Of a DNA stretch of 60,044 bases, positions 18,014 through 26,604 are shown piece by piece. Origin of the DNA: Yeosuana marina (lineage in GTDB: Bacteria > Bacteroidota > Bacteroidia > Flavobacteriales > Flavobacteriaceae); NCBI RefSeq assembly GCF_011762485.1, contig NZ_JAAKGI010000026.1, positions 1 through 60,044 of the forward strand. The letters are read 5' to 3'. Under the pieces are notes generated by a model. It was not told the origin of the DNA, did no database searches, and saw nothing but the letters and a program-made list of their open reading frames with translations. The position numbers and the translations under genes are program-made. Position 1 is the first letter of the stretch, and each line of letters opens with the position of its first letter.

Positions 18014-18131
18014 AGGTTATAAAAACCCTCTTTTAAATAGGGTTTGTTATTCGTTTTATTTACTTGTTGAATGTGTATAGAATATAATAAAAATGTTACT
18101 TAAACTACTATAAATTTTCTGTATTTAACAG

Positions 18132-18175
18132 TTAAAAGACCCATAATTATAAATTTATAATTATGGGTCTTTTAA
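18132..18175. terminator. Perfect 44-base palindrome, terminator of the small gene at 18192
   Basis: Two 22-base arms (18132-18153 and 18154-18175) are exact complements with no spacer. The core is GACCCATAATTATAA and its complement, with T/A-rich ends on both strands. It begins 17 bases beyond the stop codon of the 69-codon gene, where a terminator is expected, and supports that gene being transcribed. The structure could also work in the other direction. Confidence 0.65.
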
Positions 18176-18191
18176 GAAAAACTTCTTACAA

Positions 18192-18401
18192 TTACCAATA
18201 TTTTTTTTCTAGTGTCCTGATTTTATTCAAAATATAATCAGAATTTTTATCCATCCACGCTTTTTGATCTTCGCTTGCATTAAAATATTGACTTGAATAG
18301 CTAGTATACGTCTTTTGTGCTTGAATAGCATCATTTTTTAAATATTCCGATTGTTTAAGAATATCTAATTTTTGAAGAAAAATACTTTCAGTCTTTGACA
18401 T
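18192..18401 (-). CDS. Small hypothetical protein (69 residues)
   Basis: A 69-residue, polar, helix-prone protein (MSKTESIFLQKLDILKQ to TLEKKYW) without signal peptide or membrane segment. Codon composition looks like its neighbours, and a strong palindromic terminator follows directly. I do not recognise a family. It is flanked by gaps of 280 and 246 bases, so it is probably a single-gene unit. The call rests on the open frame and the terminator. Confidence 0.55.
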   Translation of the reverse strand: MSKTESIFLQKLDILKQSEYLKNDAIQAQKTYTSYSSQYFNASEDQKAWMDKNSDYILNKIRTLEKKYW

Positions 18402-18647
18402 ATTGAAAAGAATTAGTTAATCTAACAATGTAATAAATTTAATAGAGGTTTTTTATGATAAAAGTCATGTGCATAGACTTATAAATCTGTTTTTATAAAT
18501 AATTAATTTTTATATACTAAATTAAGAATGAAACGTTTTATAGAGTATTATTAATCAATTTGTTAGTAGTTAATCGATTTATTGAAGTAATATATATTAT
18601 AACTAAATAATAATTTTATTTTTAAGCTTTACTTTTATTCCCTTTTT

Positions 18648-21600
18648 ATGAAAAGACTTTTTAAATTTCTTAAAAAATTTACAAGCTACTTATTTAATAC
18701 TAGAGCTGCCGGATTATATATCTTGCTATTTGCTGCTGCTATAGCCATTGCAACCTTTGTTGAAAATGATTTTGGAACAAGTGCTGCGCAAAAAGTGATT
18801 TTTAAATCGTGGTGGTTTGAATTGCTACTGATTCTTTTTGGAATCTCTATTCTTGTAAACATCTTTAAATTTAGAATGATTCAACAAAAAAAATGGCCCT
18901 TAGTCATATTTCATGCTGCAATCATTATCATTTTAATCGGTGCAGGAGTTACACGTTATTTTGGCTATGAAGGTATCATGCATATTCGAGAAAATAATTC
19001 TTCAAATAATTTTTTATCTTCTAACACGTATTTGAAATTTCGGGTAACCAAAAATAATCAAACCTACAACTTTGATGAAGACGTATTATTTGCATCGCTA
19101 GGCAATAATTATTTTAAAGAATCATATATTATTGATAACGATTTAATCGAAGTAGAGGTTAAAGATTTTATTCCAAACCCAAAACAAGTACTACAAGCTA
19201 GCATTGATGGAAAGCCCTCCCTTAAAATAGTGGTTTCGGGCATGAATGGTAGAGAAGAATATTTTATTAGCGAAGGAGAAAGTAAACGTATAAACAATAT
19301 CCTATACAACTTCAATGATCAGGAGGTACCGAATGCCTTTAACATTCTGTTTAAAGGTGATTCCTTATCTTTTAAAACTAATACCACATATTCACAAATG
19401 GTTATGGCTACGCAAACTCGCGATACCATTTATCCTTCAGGCTCCTACCAATCATTAAAATTACGTGCGCTATACTCCAATGGTATTAACAATGTTGTAT
19501 TTCCCGAATTTAATCCTAAAGGGGTTGCTAAAATGGAATCTGAAAGTACGAAAGTTAAAAATGAAAGTATAACTGCATTAGTCCTTGATGTTACAGTAAA
19601 TGGAGATACACAAGAAACCATTGTTTATGGTGCTAAAGGCAACCCAGGCAGACCTCAACTGTTAAACTTTAATGATTTAAATCTGGCCATATCGTATGGT
19701 TCAAAAGATATCTATTTACCATTTTATATTAAACTTAATAAATTCATTCTAGACAAATATCCAGGTACTCAAAGCGCTTCTTCGTATGCTAGTGAAGTTA
19801 CTTTAATGGATAGCAATAATAGTGTAAACATGGATTTCAGAATTTTCATGAATAATATTTTAAATTATGGTGGGTATCGCTTTTTTCAGTCGTCATTTGA
19901 TAAAGATGAAAAAGGAACTTATTTAAGTGTTAATCATGATTTTTGGGGAACAACAATATCTTATTTAGGTTATATCTTGCTCACTGCAGGTATGATTTGG
20001 ACCTTATTCAGTAAAAAGACAAGGTTTCATCAAGTCATTAAGAAAATTAAAAAAATAAGAGCTTCAAGTTCTACATTTATGTTTGTTTTAGGTTTTTTAA
20101 TGACCTCACAATTAGTACAATCTCAAAATCAAATATCGCATATTACGCATTCGGCGGTGAGTGCAGAACATGCTGAGGCTTTTAGTAAACTGGTGGTTCA
20201 AGATTATAAAGGCAGAATGAAACCTGTACATACACTATCAAGAGAATTAATGCGAAAAATTTACAAAAAAGAGAGTTACAAAGGGCTCAACGCCGATCAA
20301 ATCTTGCTAAGTATTTTTGTTAATAGTCAAGATTGGTATGGTGAAAAAATTATAAAACTAGGAAAACATCAAGATTTATTAAATAAAATTGGGGTTACGG
20401 GCAGCTATGCCTCTTACCAAGACTTTTTTGACACCAATGGCAATTACAAATTAAGAGATGAAGTAAGCCGTGTATATGATTTAATTCCGAAAGACAGAGG
20501 TGTTTATGAAAAGGAATTGTTGAAAGTTGATGAGCGTCTAAATATTTTAAATATGATGTTTTCTGGTGGCATGCTAAAAATAATCCCTGTTACTAACGAT
20601 GAAAACAATACCTGGATTTCCAATCACAGTCACGGAAACGGGCATGATAGCCAAATAGCATCAGACTTTTTCAGTTCGTACACCATGGCACTTAAAAAAG
20701 GTATTGACACTAAAAATTATGGTGATGCCAATAGATTGCTAGCGGAATTAAAAGATTATCAATTTAAAAACGGTGGTGAGATTATGCCTAGTGCAGCTAA
20801 AATTAATGCTGAAATATTGTTAAACAAACTAAATATTTTCAACAGGTTAGCTTTACTTTATTTTTTATTAGGTATAGCCTTTTTATTCTTCTTATTCTTA
20901 TCGGTTTTTAAACCCAGAATCAAATTAAAAACTATTTATAAAGTCTTATTTGCTTTAGTTATAACAGGATTTGTATTCCACACCCTAGGATTAGGCTTAC
21001 GATGGTATATCTCAGGAAGAGCGCCATGGAGTAATGGCTATGAATCTATGATCTACATTGCATGGACAACCACCTTAGCTGGTATTCTTTTTACACGAAA
21101 ATCCTTTGGTGGTTTGGCAGCAACAATGGTTTTGGCAGCTACTATTCTGTTAGTATCTATGTTGAGTTTTTTAGATCCTGAAATTACGCCTTTGGTTCCG
21201 GTTTTAAAATCGTATTGGCTAACAATCCACGTGTCGTTAGAGGCTGGTAGCTACGGGTTTTTAATGTTAGGTGCCATTATTGGATTAATTAATTTGTCAT
21301 TAATGATTTTCACTACATCCAAAAATAAAGAACGTGTAAAAACCATCATAACTGAAATGTCTTATATAAGCGAATTAACGATAACTGGCGGCTTGATAAT
21401 GGTAAGCATAGGAACTTATTTAGGTGGTGTTTGGGCCAATGAATCTTGGGGTCGTTACTGGGGTTGGGATGCTAAAGAGACATGGGCTCTGGTAACCATT
21501 TTAGTATATGCCTTTATTCTACACATGCGAATCATTCCGAAATTAACAGGGCTATTTGTTTATAATGTTTCTACCATTTTTGGTTTAGCCACAGTTATCA

Positions 21601-21761
21601 TGACATACTATGGTGTGAATTATTATTTGTCGGGATTACACTCTTATGCAACAGGAGATCCTATTCCTATACCAAGTTGGGTGTATATTGTAGTTGCGTG
21701 TATAATTGCAATTACTGCCTTAGCGTATTTAAAAAAGCGTAAATACAAGGTTATATCATAA
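18648..21761 (+). CDS. ccsBA: Fused ResB-CcsA cytochrome c biogenesis protein (System II)
   Basis: A 1037-residue inner-membrane protein. The N-terminal half (about 1-460) is a ResB/CcsB domain with membrane segments near residues 20-40, 55-75 and 85-103 and a long periplasmic part. A periplasmic linker of about 250 residues follows, then a C-terminal CcsA domain with the WWD haem-handling motif (WGRYWGWDAKETWALV, near residue 935) and conserved His near 778 and 862. CcsBA carries haem across the membrane and joins it to CxxCH cysteines. Fused forms are usual in Bacteroidota. It lies tail to tail with the multihaem cytochrome operon, whose products carry 54 such sites. Confidence 0.93.
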   Translation: MKRLFKFLKKFTSYLFNTRAAGLYILLFAAAIAIATFVENDFGTSAAQKVIFKSWWFELLLILFGISILVNIFKFRMIQQKKWPLVIFHAAIIIILIGAGVTRYFGYEGIMHIRENNSSNNFLSSNTYLKFRVTKNNQTYNFDEDVLFASLGNNYFKESYIIDNDLIEVEVKDFIPNPKQVLQASIDGKPSLKIVVSGMNGREEYFISEGESKRINNILYNFNDQEVPNAFNILFKGDSLSFKTNTTYSQMVMATQTRDTIYPSGSYQSLKLRALYSNGINNVVFPEFNPKGVAKMESESTKVKNESITALVLDVTVNGDTQETIVYGAKGNPGRPQLLNFNDLNLAISYGSKDIYLPFYIKLNKFILDKYPGTQSASSYASEVTLMDSNNSVNMDFRIFMNNILNYGGYRFFQSSFDKDEKGTYLSVNHDFWGTTISYLGYILLTAGMIWTLFSKKTRFHQVIKKIKKIRASSSTFMFVLGFLMTSQLVQSQNQISHITHSAVSAEHAEAFSKLVVQDYKGRMKPVHTLSRELMRKIYKKESYKGLNADQILLSIFVNSQDWYGEKIIKLGKHQDLLNKIGVTGSYASYQDFFDTNGNYKLRDEVSRVYDLIPKDRGVYEKELLKVDERLNILNMMFSGGMLKIIPVTNDENNTWISNHSHGNGHDSQIASDFFSSYTMALKKGIDTKNYGDANRLLAELKDYQFKNGGEIMPSAAKINAEILLNKLNIFNRLALLYFLLGIAFLFFLFLSVFKPRIKLKTIYKVLFALVITGFVFHTLGLGLRWYISGRAPWSNGYESMIYIAWTTTLAGILFTRKSFGGLAATMVLAATILLVSMLSFLDPEITPLVPVLKSYWLTIHVSLEAGSYGFLMLGAIIGLINLSLMIFTTSKNKERVKTIITEMSYISELTITGGLIMVSIGTYLGGVWANESWGRYWGWDAKETWALVTILVYAFILHMRIIPKLTGLFVYNVSTIFGLATVIMTYYGVNYYLSGLHSYATGDPIPIPSWVYIVVACIIAITALAYLKKRKYKVIS

Positions 21762-21781
21762 CATAAAAACCTTTGAAATAT

Positions 21782-21817
21782 AAAAGAGCATAAACTTCGT
21801 GAAGTTCATGCTCTTTT
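21782..21817. terminator. Shared bidirectional terminator between ccsBA and the cytochrome operon
   Basis: A 17-base inverted repeat (21782-21798 and 21801-21817) with one mismatch and a tight loop, with an A run on the left and a T run on the right. It lies between the converging ends of ccsBA and the lipoprotein gene and can serve both. Confidence 0.8.
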
Positions 21818-21835
21818 TTACAAGTATTGATATTG

Positions 21836-22624
21836 CTATTTTACAAGAGTTCCCTGTTCTAAAATAATATCATATTTATAACCTGCACCAAAATCCTTAT
21901 TTAACACAACGACCGCTTTAATAGTAAATTCTGCTCCTTCTGGCACGTAATCATCAGACGTAACAACTAAATCATAATCATCCTTACTTCCGTCTTTAAT
22001 ATGTATCCAATTTCTATCCATAATTCCAGCATTTATTTTAGTACAAATACCATCTAACTGAACTGTTTTGCCTTCATATTTTTTAGGATTATTAACCAAT
22101 TCGGCTATTTTTATAGAACCTTTATGTTGCACTATTTTTTCAGCATGCATAGGTATATCTTCTTTTTGCACATCATTTTGTGGTGCGCTCGCTAAATCTC
22201 CAGTCATTCCTGATTTTGCCATACTTGCATGATTGGCAGAAACTAAACTTCCTACTAAATACACTTTATCAAATACTCTATTATATTCTTTACTTTCAAA
22301 ATTAGTTTTTAAAAGTCCTCCTTTGTAATAATAGGTCTCTCCAACCTTTGCATCCATACTCCGAGTAGCAATCCAGTAATTATCTGCTCCTTCAGTCACT
22401 TTAAGATATACATATTTTGATGTTGGAAGAATTTCATTGACAACTACTGAATGAAATTCATTAGACATTGCTTGATCAGTTCCTGAGGAATCTGAATTAG
22501 AAAACACGCTTGGTGCATTAGGTGAATTTTCAGTATTAGAAGTTATGGGAATAACTTTAGGTTCATTTTTACATCCAATAAAAACAACTGTAACAAGTGC
22601 TGCTACTACAATTTTAAGTTTCAT
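21836..22624 (-). CDS. NrfJ-like OB-fold lipoprotein
   Basis: A 262-residue lipoprotein (Cys18 after VVFIG). Two related beta-domains are visible. Residues of about 60-130 (SKYVYLKVTEGADNYWIAT) resemble the NrfJ-type domain found beside periplasmic cytochromes. Residues of about 165-262 (GKTVQLDGICTKINAGIMD, NWIHIKDGS) form an OB-fold. It is the last gene of the six-gene electron-transfer operon, three bases after the beta-barrel gene. A role in cytochrome assembly or as an outer-membrane accessory of the barrel is plausible. There is no haem motif. Function is inferred from position and fold only. Confidence 0.7.
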   Translation of the reverse strand: MKLKIVVAALVTVVFIGCKNEPKVIPITSNTENSPNAPSVFSNSDSSGTDQAMSNEFHSVVVNEILPTSKYVYLKVTEGADNYWIATRSMDAKVGETYYYKGGLLKTNFESKEYNRVFDKVYLVGSLVSANHASMAKSGMTGDLASAPQNDVQKEDIPMHAEKIVQHKGSIKIAELVNNPKKYEGKTVQLDGICTKINAGIMDRNWIHIKDGSKDDYDLVVTSDDYVPEGAEFTIKAVVVLNKDFGAGYKYDIILEQGTLVK

Positions 22625-22627
22625 AAT

Positions 22628-24250
22628 TTATTTCTTTTTTCTGCTTCTAAAAAAGCGTTTAATAATTTGAGTGTTTACTCTATAATTTGTTTCGTCATTA
22701 TATTTTGATACTTCACCCGAAAAACTAATGGTAAATGATCTATCAATATAATATGATAAATAGGCACCGAGATAATGCTGATTAAAATCAGGCACATTTG
22801 TTTCATATTTATAATTTACAAATCTATAATAAATATCGGTACTTAACCTGCTATCCCAAAATTCTCTTGAATACCTAAGAGATACAATATTACTTTTTAA
22901 ATAATTAGAGGCATTGGAATTATATGTTAAAGACAACCGACCATCTATCGGTAACTTTGAAAAACTGACATAACCATACATATTATCAGATTTGTTTTGA
23001 CTATCGCTTTGGAATCTTTTGCTATAACTAAACCCTGTAAATACATACTTAAAAGGTTTTATATTTAACCTAGCTCTTAATCCTTGTCTAGCAATATCTT
23101 CATCCAATAGTTGCTCAATATCCGTTTCGTAGGTTTTGTAATAAATAATCCGCTTTCTGGAATCATAGGACAATGCTACATTTAATTTACTGTTAAAACG
23201 GTAACGACCAGACACATACAAGTTAGTAATCCGTAAATTATCCTTAACCGAGTCATTGACCTTATTATATAAATCAACCTCTAAAGTTGAAAACACATTT
23301 AGTTTTTTAAAAATAGTACTTGAATGCTGCAGATATGTAAAACGCCTGTCAATTTCATTATTATTTTTTTGTTCGGCAAAACCTAAGGTTGTTTGAGAAC
23401 GAAAATTTTCATGATCTGTGAGTTGTCCTACGTAACCACCGTACTGTAACAAATTGGTATTTAGTCCATAATCATAAATATCTGGTCTGAATCCTGCGAG
23501 TACACCAACATAACTGTTTCCAAAGAACTTTTCTGCTTGTAAACCATCAATAGCACCGAGCGATGATATTTTATAATTAATTTTTCTGCCAGCAGTTATG
23601 GATAGCGTTGAATCTACATCATACTTTACAGCTAAATTATACACGTTTAAATCACTATTATTTAAGTTTCTAGTGGTGTCCTTGGGATAGATGTTTTGCC
23701 TGTAATTAAGATACGTCTCTACTGAAACTCTAGAATTATTGATGTGATTAGCTTCTAAAGAAAACCGAGTCATCAATCTGTGATTATCATCCCTAATTTT
23801 AGAAAAATTGCTGTAACTGGCCGCTGATAAACGTCCTGTAATTTCTTCTACATAATTGGTTTTCTTAGAGGTATCTTCAATAGCTTGTATAGAATCATTA
23901 AAACTAATGCCTATATTTTCTTGAATCTCTTCAGTCTCTAAAACTTTATTTGTTGTTTCAAATTCATACACATATGAAATTTTATCATCTTTATTAACCT
24001 GACAATCATTTATTTTAAGACAAACTACCGAGTTTGACGACTTATTTGTAACCACCAAACATTTTTGTTTATTAGGTGCTTGAAGCGTGTCTCCAATTTT
24101 AATGACAGTCGTATTATCAAATTTTACATAGGCATTTTTAGACGTGACAAAGGTCACTTTTCCTATGATTGTTTGAAGATTATCTTGGGCTAATGCACTA
24201 CCCGACAATACCATATATAATATGGAAATAAAATAAAACTTATATCTCAT
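22628..24250 (-). CDS. Outer-membrane beta-barrel of the multihaem operon
   Basis: With the start at 24250 (MRYKFYFISILY) the protein has 540 residues and a clean signal peptide ending in ALAQ. An earlier ATG 13 codons upstream would put a basic stretch before it and overlap the preceding gene. Residues of about 25-100 form a small beta-domain with three Cys but no CxxCH. From about residue 140 alternating aromatic/polar strands (RFSLEANHINNSRVSVETYLNYR, shown here as SLEANHINNS and VETYLNYR) run to the end, as in a barrel of 16 or more strands. It follows two multihaem cytochrome genes, as porins do in MtrB- or OmbB-type porin-cytochrome systems. Sequence kinship to those porins is not evident by eye. 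Confidence 0.75.
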   Translation of the reverse strand: MRYKFYFISILYMVLSGSALAQDNLQTIIGKVTFVTSKNAYVKFDNTTVIKIGDTLQAPNKQKCLVVTNKSSNSVVCLKINDCQVNKDDKISYVYEFETTNKVLETEEIQENIGISFNDSIQAIEDTSKKTNYVEEITGRLSAASYSNFSKIRDDNHRLMTRFSLEANHINNSRVSVETYLNYRQNIYPKDTTRNLNNSDLNVYNLAVKYDVDSTLSITAGRKINYKISSLGAIDGLQAEKFFGNSYVGVLAGFRPDIYDYGLNTNLLQYGGYVGQLTDHENFRSQTTLGFAEQKNNNEIDRRFTYLQHSSTIFKKLNVFSTLEVDLYNKVNDSVKDNLRITNLYVSGRYRFNSKLNVALSYDSRKRIIYYKTYETDIEQLLDEDIARQGLRARLNIKPFKYVFTGFSYSKRFQSDSQNKSDNMYGYVSFSKLPIDGRLSLTYNSNASNYLKSNIVSLRYSREFWDSRLSTDIYYRFVNYKYETNVPDFNQHYLGAYLSYYIDRSFTISFSGEVSKYNDETNYRVNTQIIKRFFRSRKKK

Positions 24251-24264
24251 GGTAGTGTTTCTCC

Positions 24265-26604
24265 TTATCCTCTTCCGTTTGGATGACATTCATAACATGC
24301 GTTACTTTCATAAACATATCCATTTTCACCTCTATGCTTGTTATCTACATCATTTTTATTACTATGCTCATGACAAGTAATACAAGAAAAACTTGAATAA
24401 TCATTAGGATTAGTATGGCATTCCACACAGTCATTCCAAGCTTCCCCTTGCCTGTGTTTTCCTGAGTAAATTGGAAAATATTGCCCATCATGATCAAATT
24501 GAGCAGGTTTCCAATTAGGGTTTGTTGTATGACAGGTTGAACAATCGGTTGGGAAGTGAGCTGCTTGATGATTTGGATCATTAGTATTATTATAGTCCGT
24601 TTGATGACAACTTATACACTCTGGCGATGCATCTGCATAGCTATTTGTAGTATGACATTGTTTACAGTCTTGAATATCATGGCCTAAGGTTAACGGGAAA
24701 AAGTCATGATTGATAGTTGCTGGCGTCCATCCTGGATTTGTGGTGTGACACGACGCACAATCTGTTGAAAATCCATTTGTGCTATGATTTGGATTATTTG
24801 TATTATTATAATCTGTTTGGTGACAACTTACACAATTTGGATCGGCATCAGCATAATTATTAGTTTTATGGCACTGTTTACAATCCTGTATATCATGACC
24901 CATAGTTAATGGGAAAAAGTCATGATTAATAGTTGCTGGCGTCCATCCTGGATTTGTGGTGTGACATGTTACACAGTCCGTTGAAAAACCAGCATCTCTA
25001 TGTATTGGATTTTGAGTATTATCATAATCCGTTTGATGACAACTTACACAATTAGGATCGGCATCTGCATAATTGTTTGTTTTATGACATTGTTTACAAT
25101 CCTGTATATCATGACCCAAAGTCAATGGGAAAAAGTCATGATTTATGTTTGCTGGTGTCCATCCTGGATTTGTGGTGTGACATGTTACACAGTCCGTTGA
25201 AAAACCAGCATCTCTATGTATTGGATTTTGAGTATTATCATAATCCGTTTGATGACAACTTACACAATTAGGATCGGCATCTGCATAGTTATTAGTTTTA
25301 TGACACTCTTTGCAATCTTGTATATCATGACCCATAGTTAATGGGAAAAAGTCATGATTGATGTTTGCTGGTGTCCATCCCGGATTTGTAGTATGACATG
25401 ATGCACAATCGGTTGAAAATCCTGTATCTCTGTGTATTGGGTTCTGAGTATTGTCATAATCCGTTTGATGACAACTTACACAATTAGGATCGGCATCTGC
25501 ATAGTTATCAGTTTTATGACACTGTTTACAATCCTGAATATCATGACCCATAGTTAATGGGAAAAAGTCATGATTAATGTTCGCTGGTGTCCATCCCGGA
25601 TTTGTAGTGTGACACAATACACAATCGGTTGAAAATCCCGTATCTCTGTGTATTGGGTTCTGAGTATTGTCATAATCCGTTTGATGACAACTTACACAAT
25701 TAGGATCGGCATCGGCATAATTATCTGTTTTATGACATTCTTTACAATCTTGTATATCATGCCCCATAGTTAATGGAAAAAAGTCATGATTGATGTTTGC
25801 TGGTGTCCATCCTGGATTCGTAGTATGACATGATGCACAATCGGTTGAAAAACCAACACTTGAATGATTAGGATTTTGAGTATTATTAAAATCTGTTTGG
25901 TGACAACTTATACATTCTGGTGATGCATCGGAATAATTATTTGTTTTATGACACTGTTTGCAATCCTGAATATCATGCCCTTGCGTTAATGGGAAAAAGT
26001 CATGATTGATATTTTGAGAATCCCAACCTGTTCCTAAAGGTGTATGGCATTCAATACAATCCGTTGAAAATCCTAATTCACTATGATTCGGACTTTGTGT
26101 TGCATCATAATCTTGTTTGTGACAACTAATACAATCATTACCAATTCTATCGAATCGTATACTAGTTTCAGACGTATGGCATTCATTACAACTTAACCCT
26201 CCATGAGACCCAATTAACGGAAACCCGTTTTCTTCGTGTATCTCAGGTATATTATTAACAATCCAAGTATTTGTAGTATGGCATTGAGCGCAATCATTCC
26301 CTACAGACATACTATGAATATCCTTATGGCAAGAAGCACATTGATCAGGAGCTTGATTAAAAACTAAACTTTCATGACATGCTTTACAATCTGTTTGCGT
26401 ATGAGCACCTTCTAATTTAAAATTGGTTTTTTTATTGTGATCAAATCTCATTAAATAAATATCCAACTCCCAACCTGAGGGGTTGTGACATTGATTACAG
26501 TTTATTTTAAAATCGTCACCATGTGGCGATTGCGCTGGTGATTGTGCCATAATTGGCATGACGACTATTAAAAATAAACCTATTATGAGTGACAGTCTAC
26601 GCAT
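24265..26604 (-). CDS. Multihaem cytochrome c, 31 CxxCH motifs
   Basis: A 779-residue protein with a signal peptide (MRRLSLIIGLFLIVVMPIMA) and 31 CxxCH haem c sites, one per 25 residues. Hemes 7 to 27 lie in seven tandem copies of a 72-residue tri-haem unit (GFSTDC, GHDIQDC and DPNCVSCHQTDY are its anchors). N- and C-terminal parts are less regular. Extra His residues (GHDIQ, NINHDFF) could be the distal haem ligands. The chain would make a long haem wire in the periplasm or on the surface. Its ATG lies inside the end of the upstream 23-haem gene (22-base overlap), so translation is probably coupled. Confidence 0.93.
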   Translation of the reverse strand: MRRLSLIIGLFLIVVMPIMAQSPAQSPHGDDFKINCNQCHNPSGWELDIYLMRFDHNKKTNFKLEGAHTQTDCKACHESLVFNQAPDQCASCHKDIHSMSVGNDCAQCHTTNTWIVNNIPEIHEENGFPLIGSHGGLSCNECHTSETSIRFDRIGNDCISCHKQDYDATQSPNHSELGFSTDCIECHTPLGTGWDSQNINHDFFPLTQGHDIQDCKQCHKTNNYSDASPECISCHQTDFNNTQNPNHSSVGFSTDCASCHTTNPGWTPANINHDFFPLTMGHDIQDCKECHKTDNYADADPNCVSCHQTDYDNTQNPIHRDTGFSTDCVLCHTTNPGWTPANINHDFFPLTMGHDIQDCKQCHKTDNYADADPNCVSCHQTDYDNTQNPIHRDTGFSTDCASCHTTNPGWTPANINHDFFPLTMGHDIQDCKECHKTNNYADADPNCVSCHQTDYDNTQNPIHRDAGFSTDCVTCHTTNPGWTPANINHDFFPLTLGHDIQDCKQCHKTNNYADADPNCVSCHQTDYDNTQNPIHRDAGFSTDCVTCHTTNPGWTPATINHDFFPLTMGHDIQDCKQCHKTNNYADADPNCVSCHQTDYNNTNNPNHSTNGFSTDCASCHTTNPGWTPATINHDFFPLTLGHDIQDCKQCHTTNSYADASPECISCHQTDYNNTNDPNHQAAHFPTDCSTCHTTNPNWKPAQFDHDGQYFPIYSGKHRQGEAWNDCVECHTNPNDYSSFSCITCHEHSNKNDVDNKHRGENGYVYESNACYECHPNGRG
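24546..26075 (-). repeat. Seven tandem 216-bp tri-haem repeats
   Basis: The coding repeat has an exact 216-base period over most of its length. The GTTGA of the FSTDC codons recurs at about 24980, 25196, 25412, 25628 and 25844, and then at about 26063 because the outermost copy carries one extra codon. Neighbouring copies are nearly identical in DNA, so the array can gain or lose units by recombination and is a likely place for assembly error. Confidence 0.9.

Noticed and set aside
24546..26075. Evenly spaced repeats suggestive of a CRISPR-like array
   Set aside because: The 216-base period is coding, in one frame, with the CxxCH codons conserved; there are no short repeats with variable spacers.
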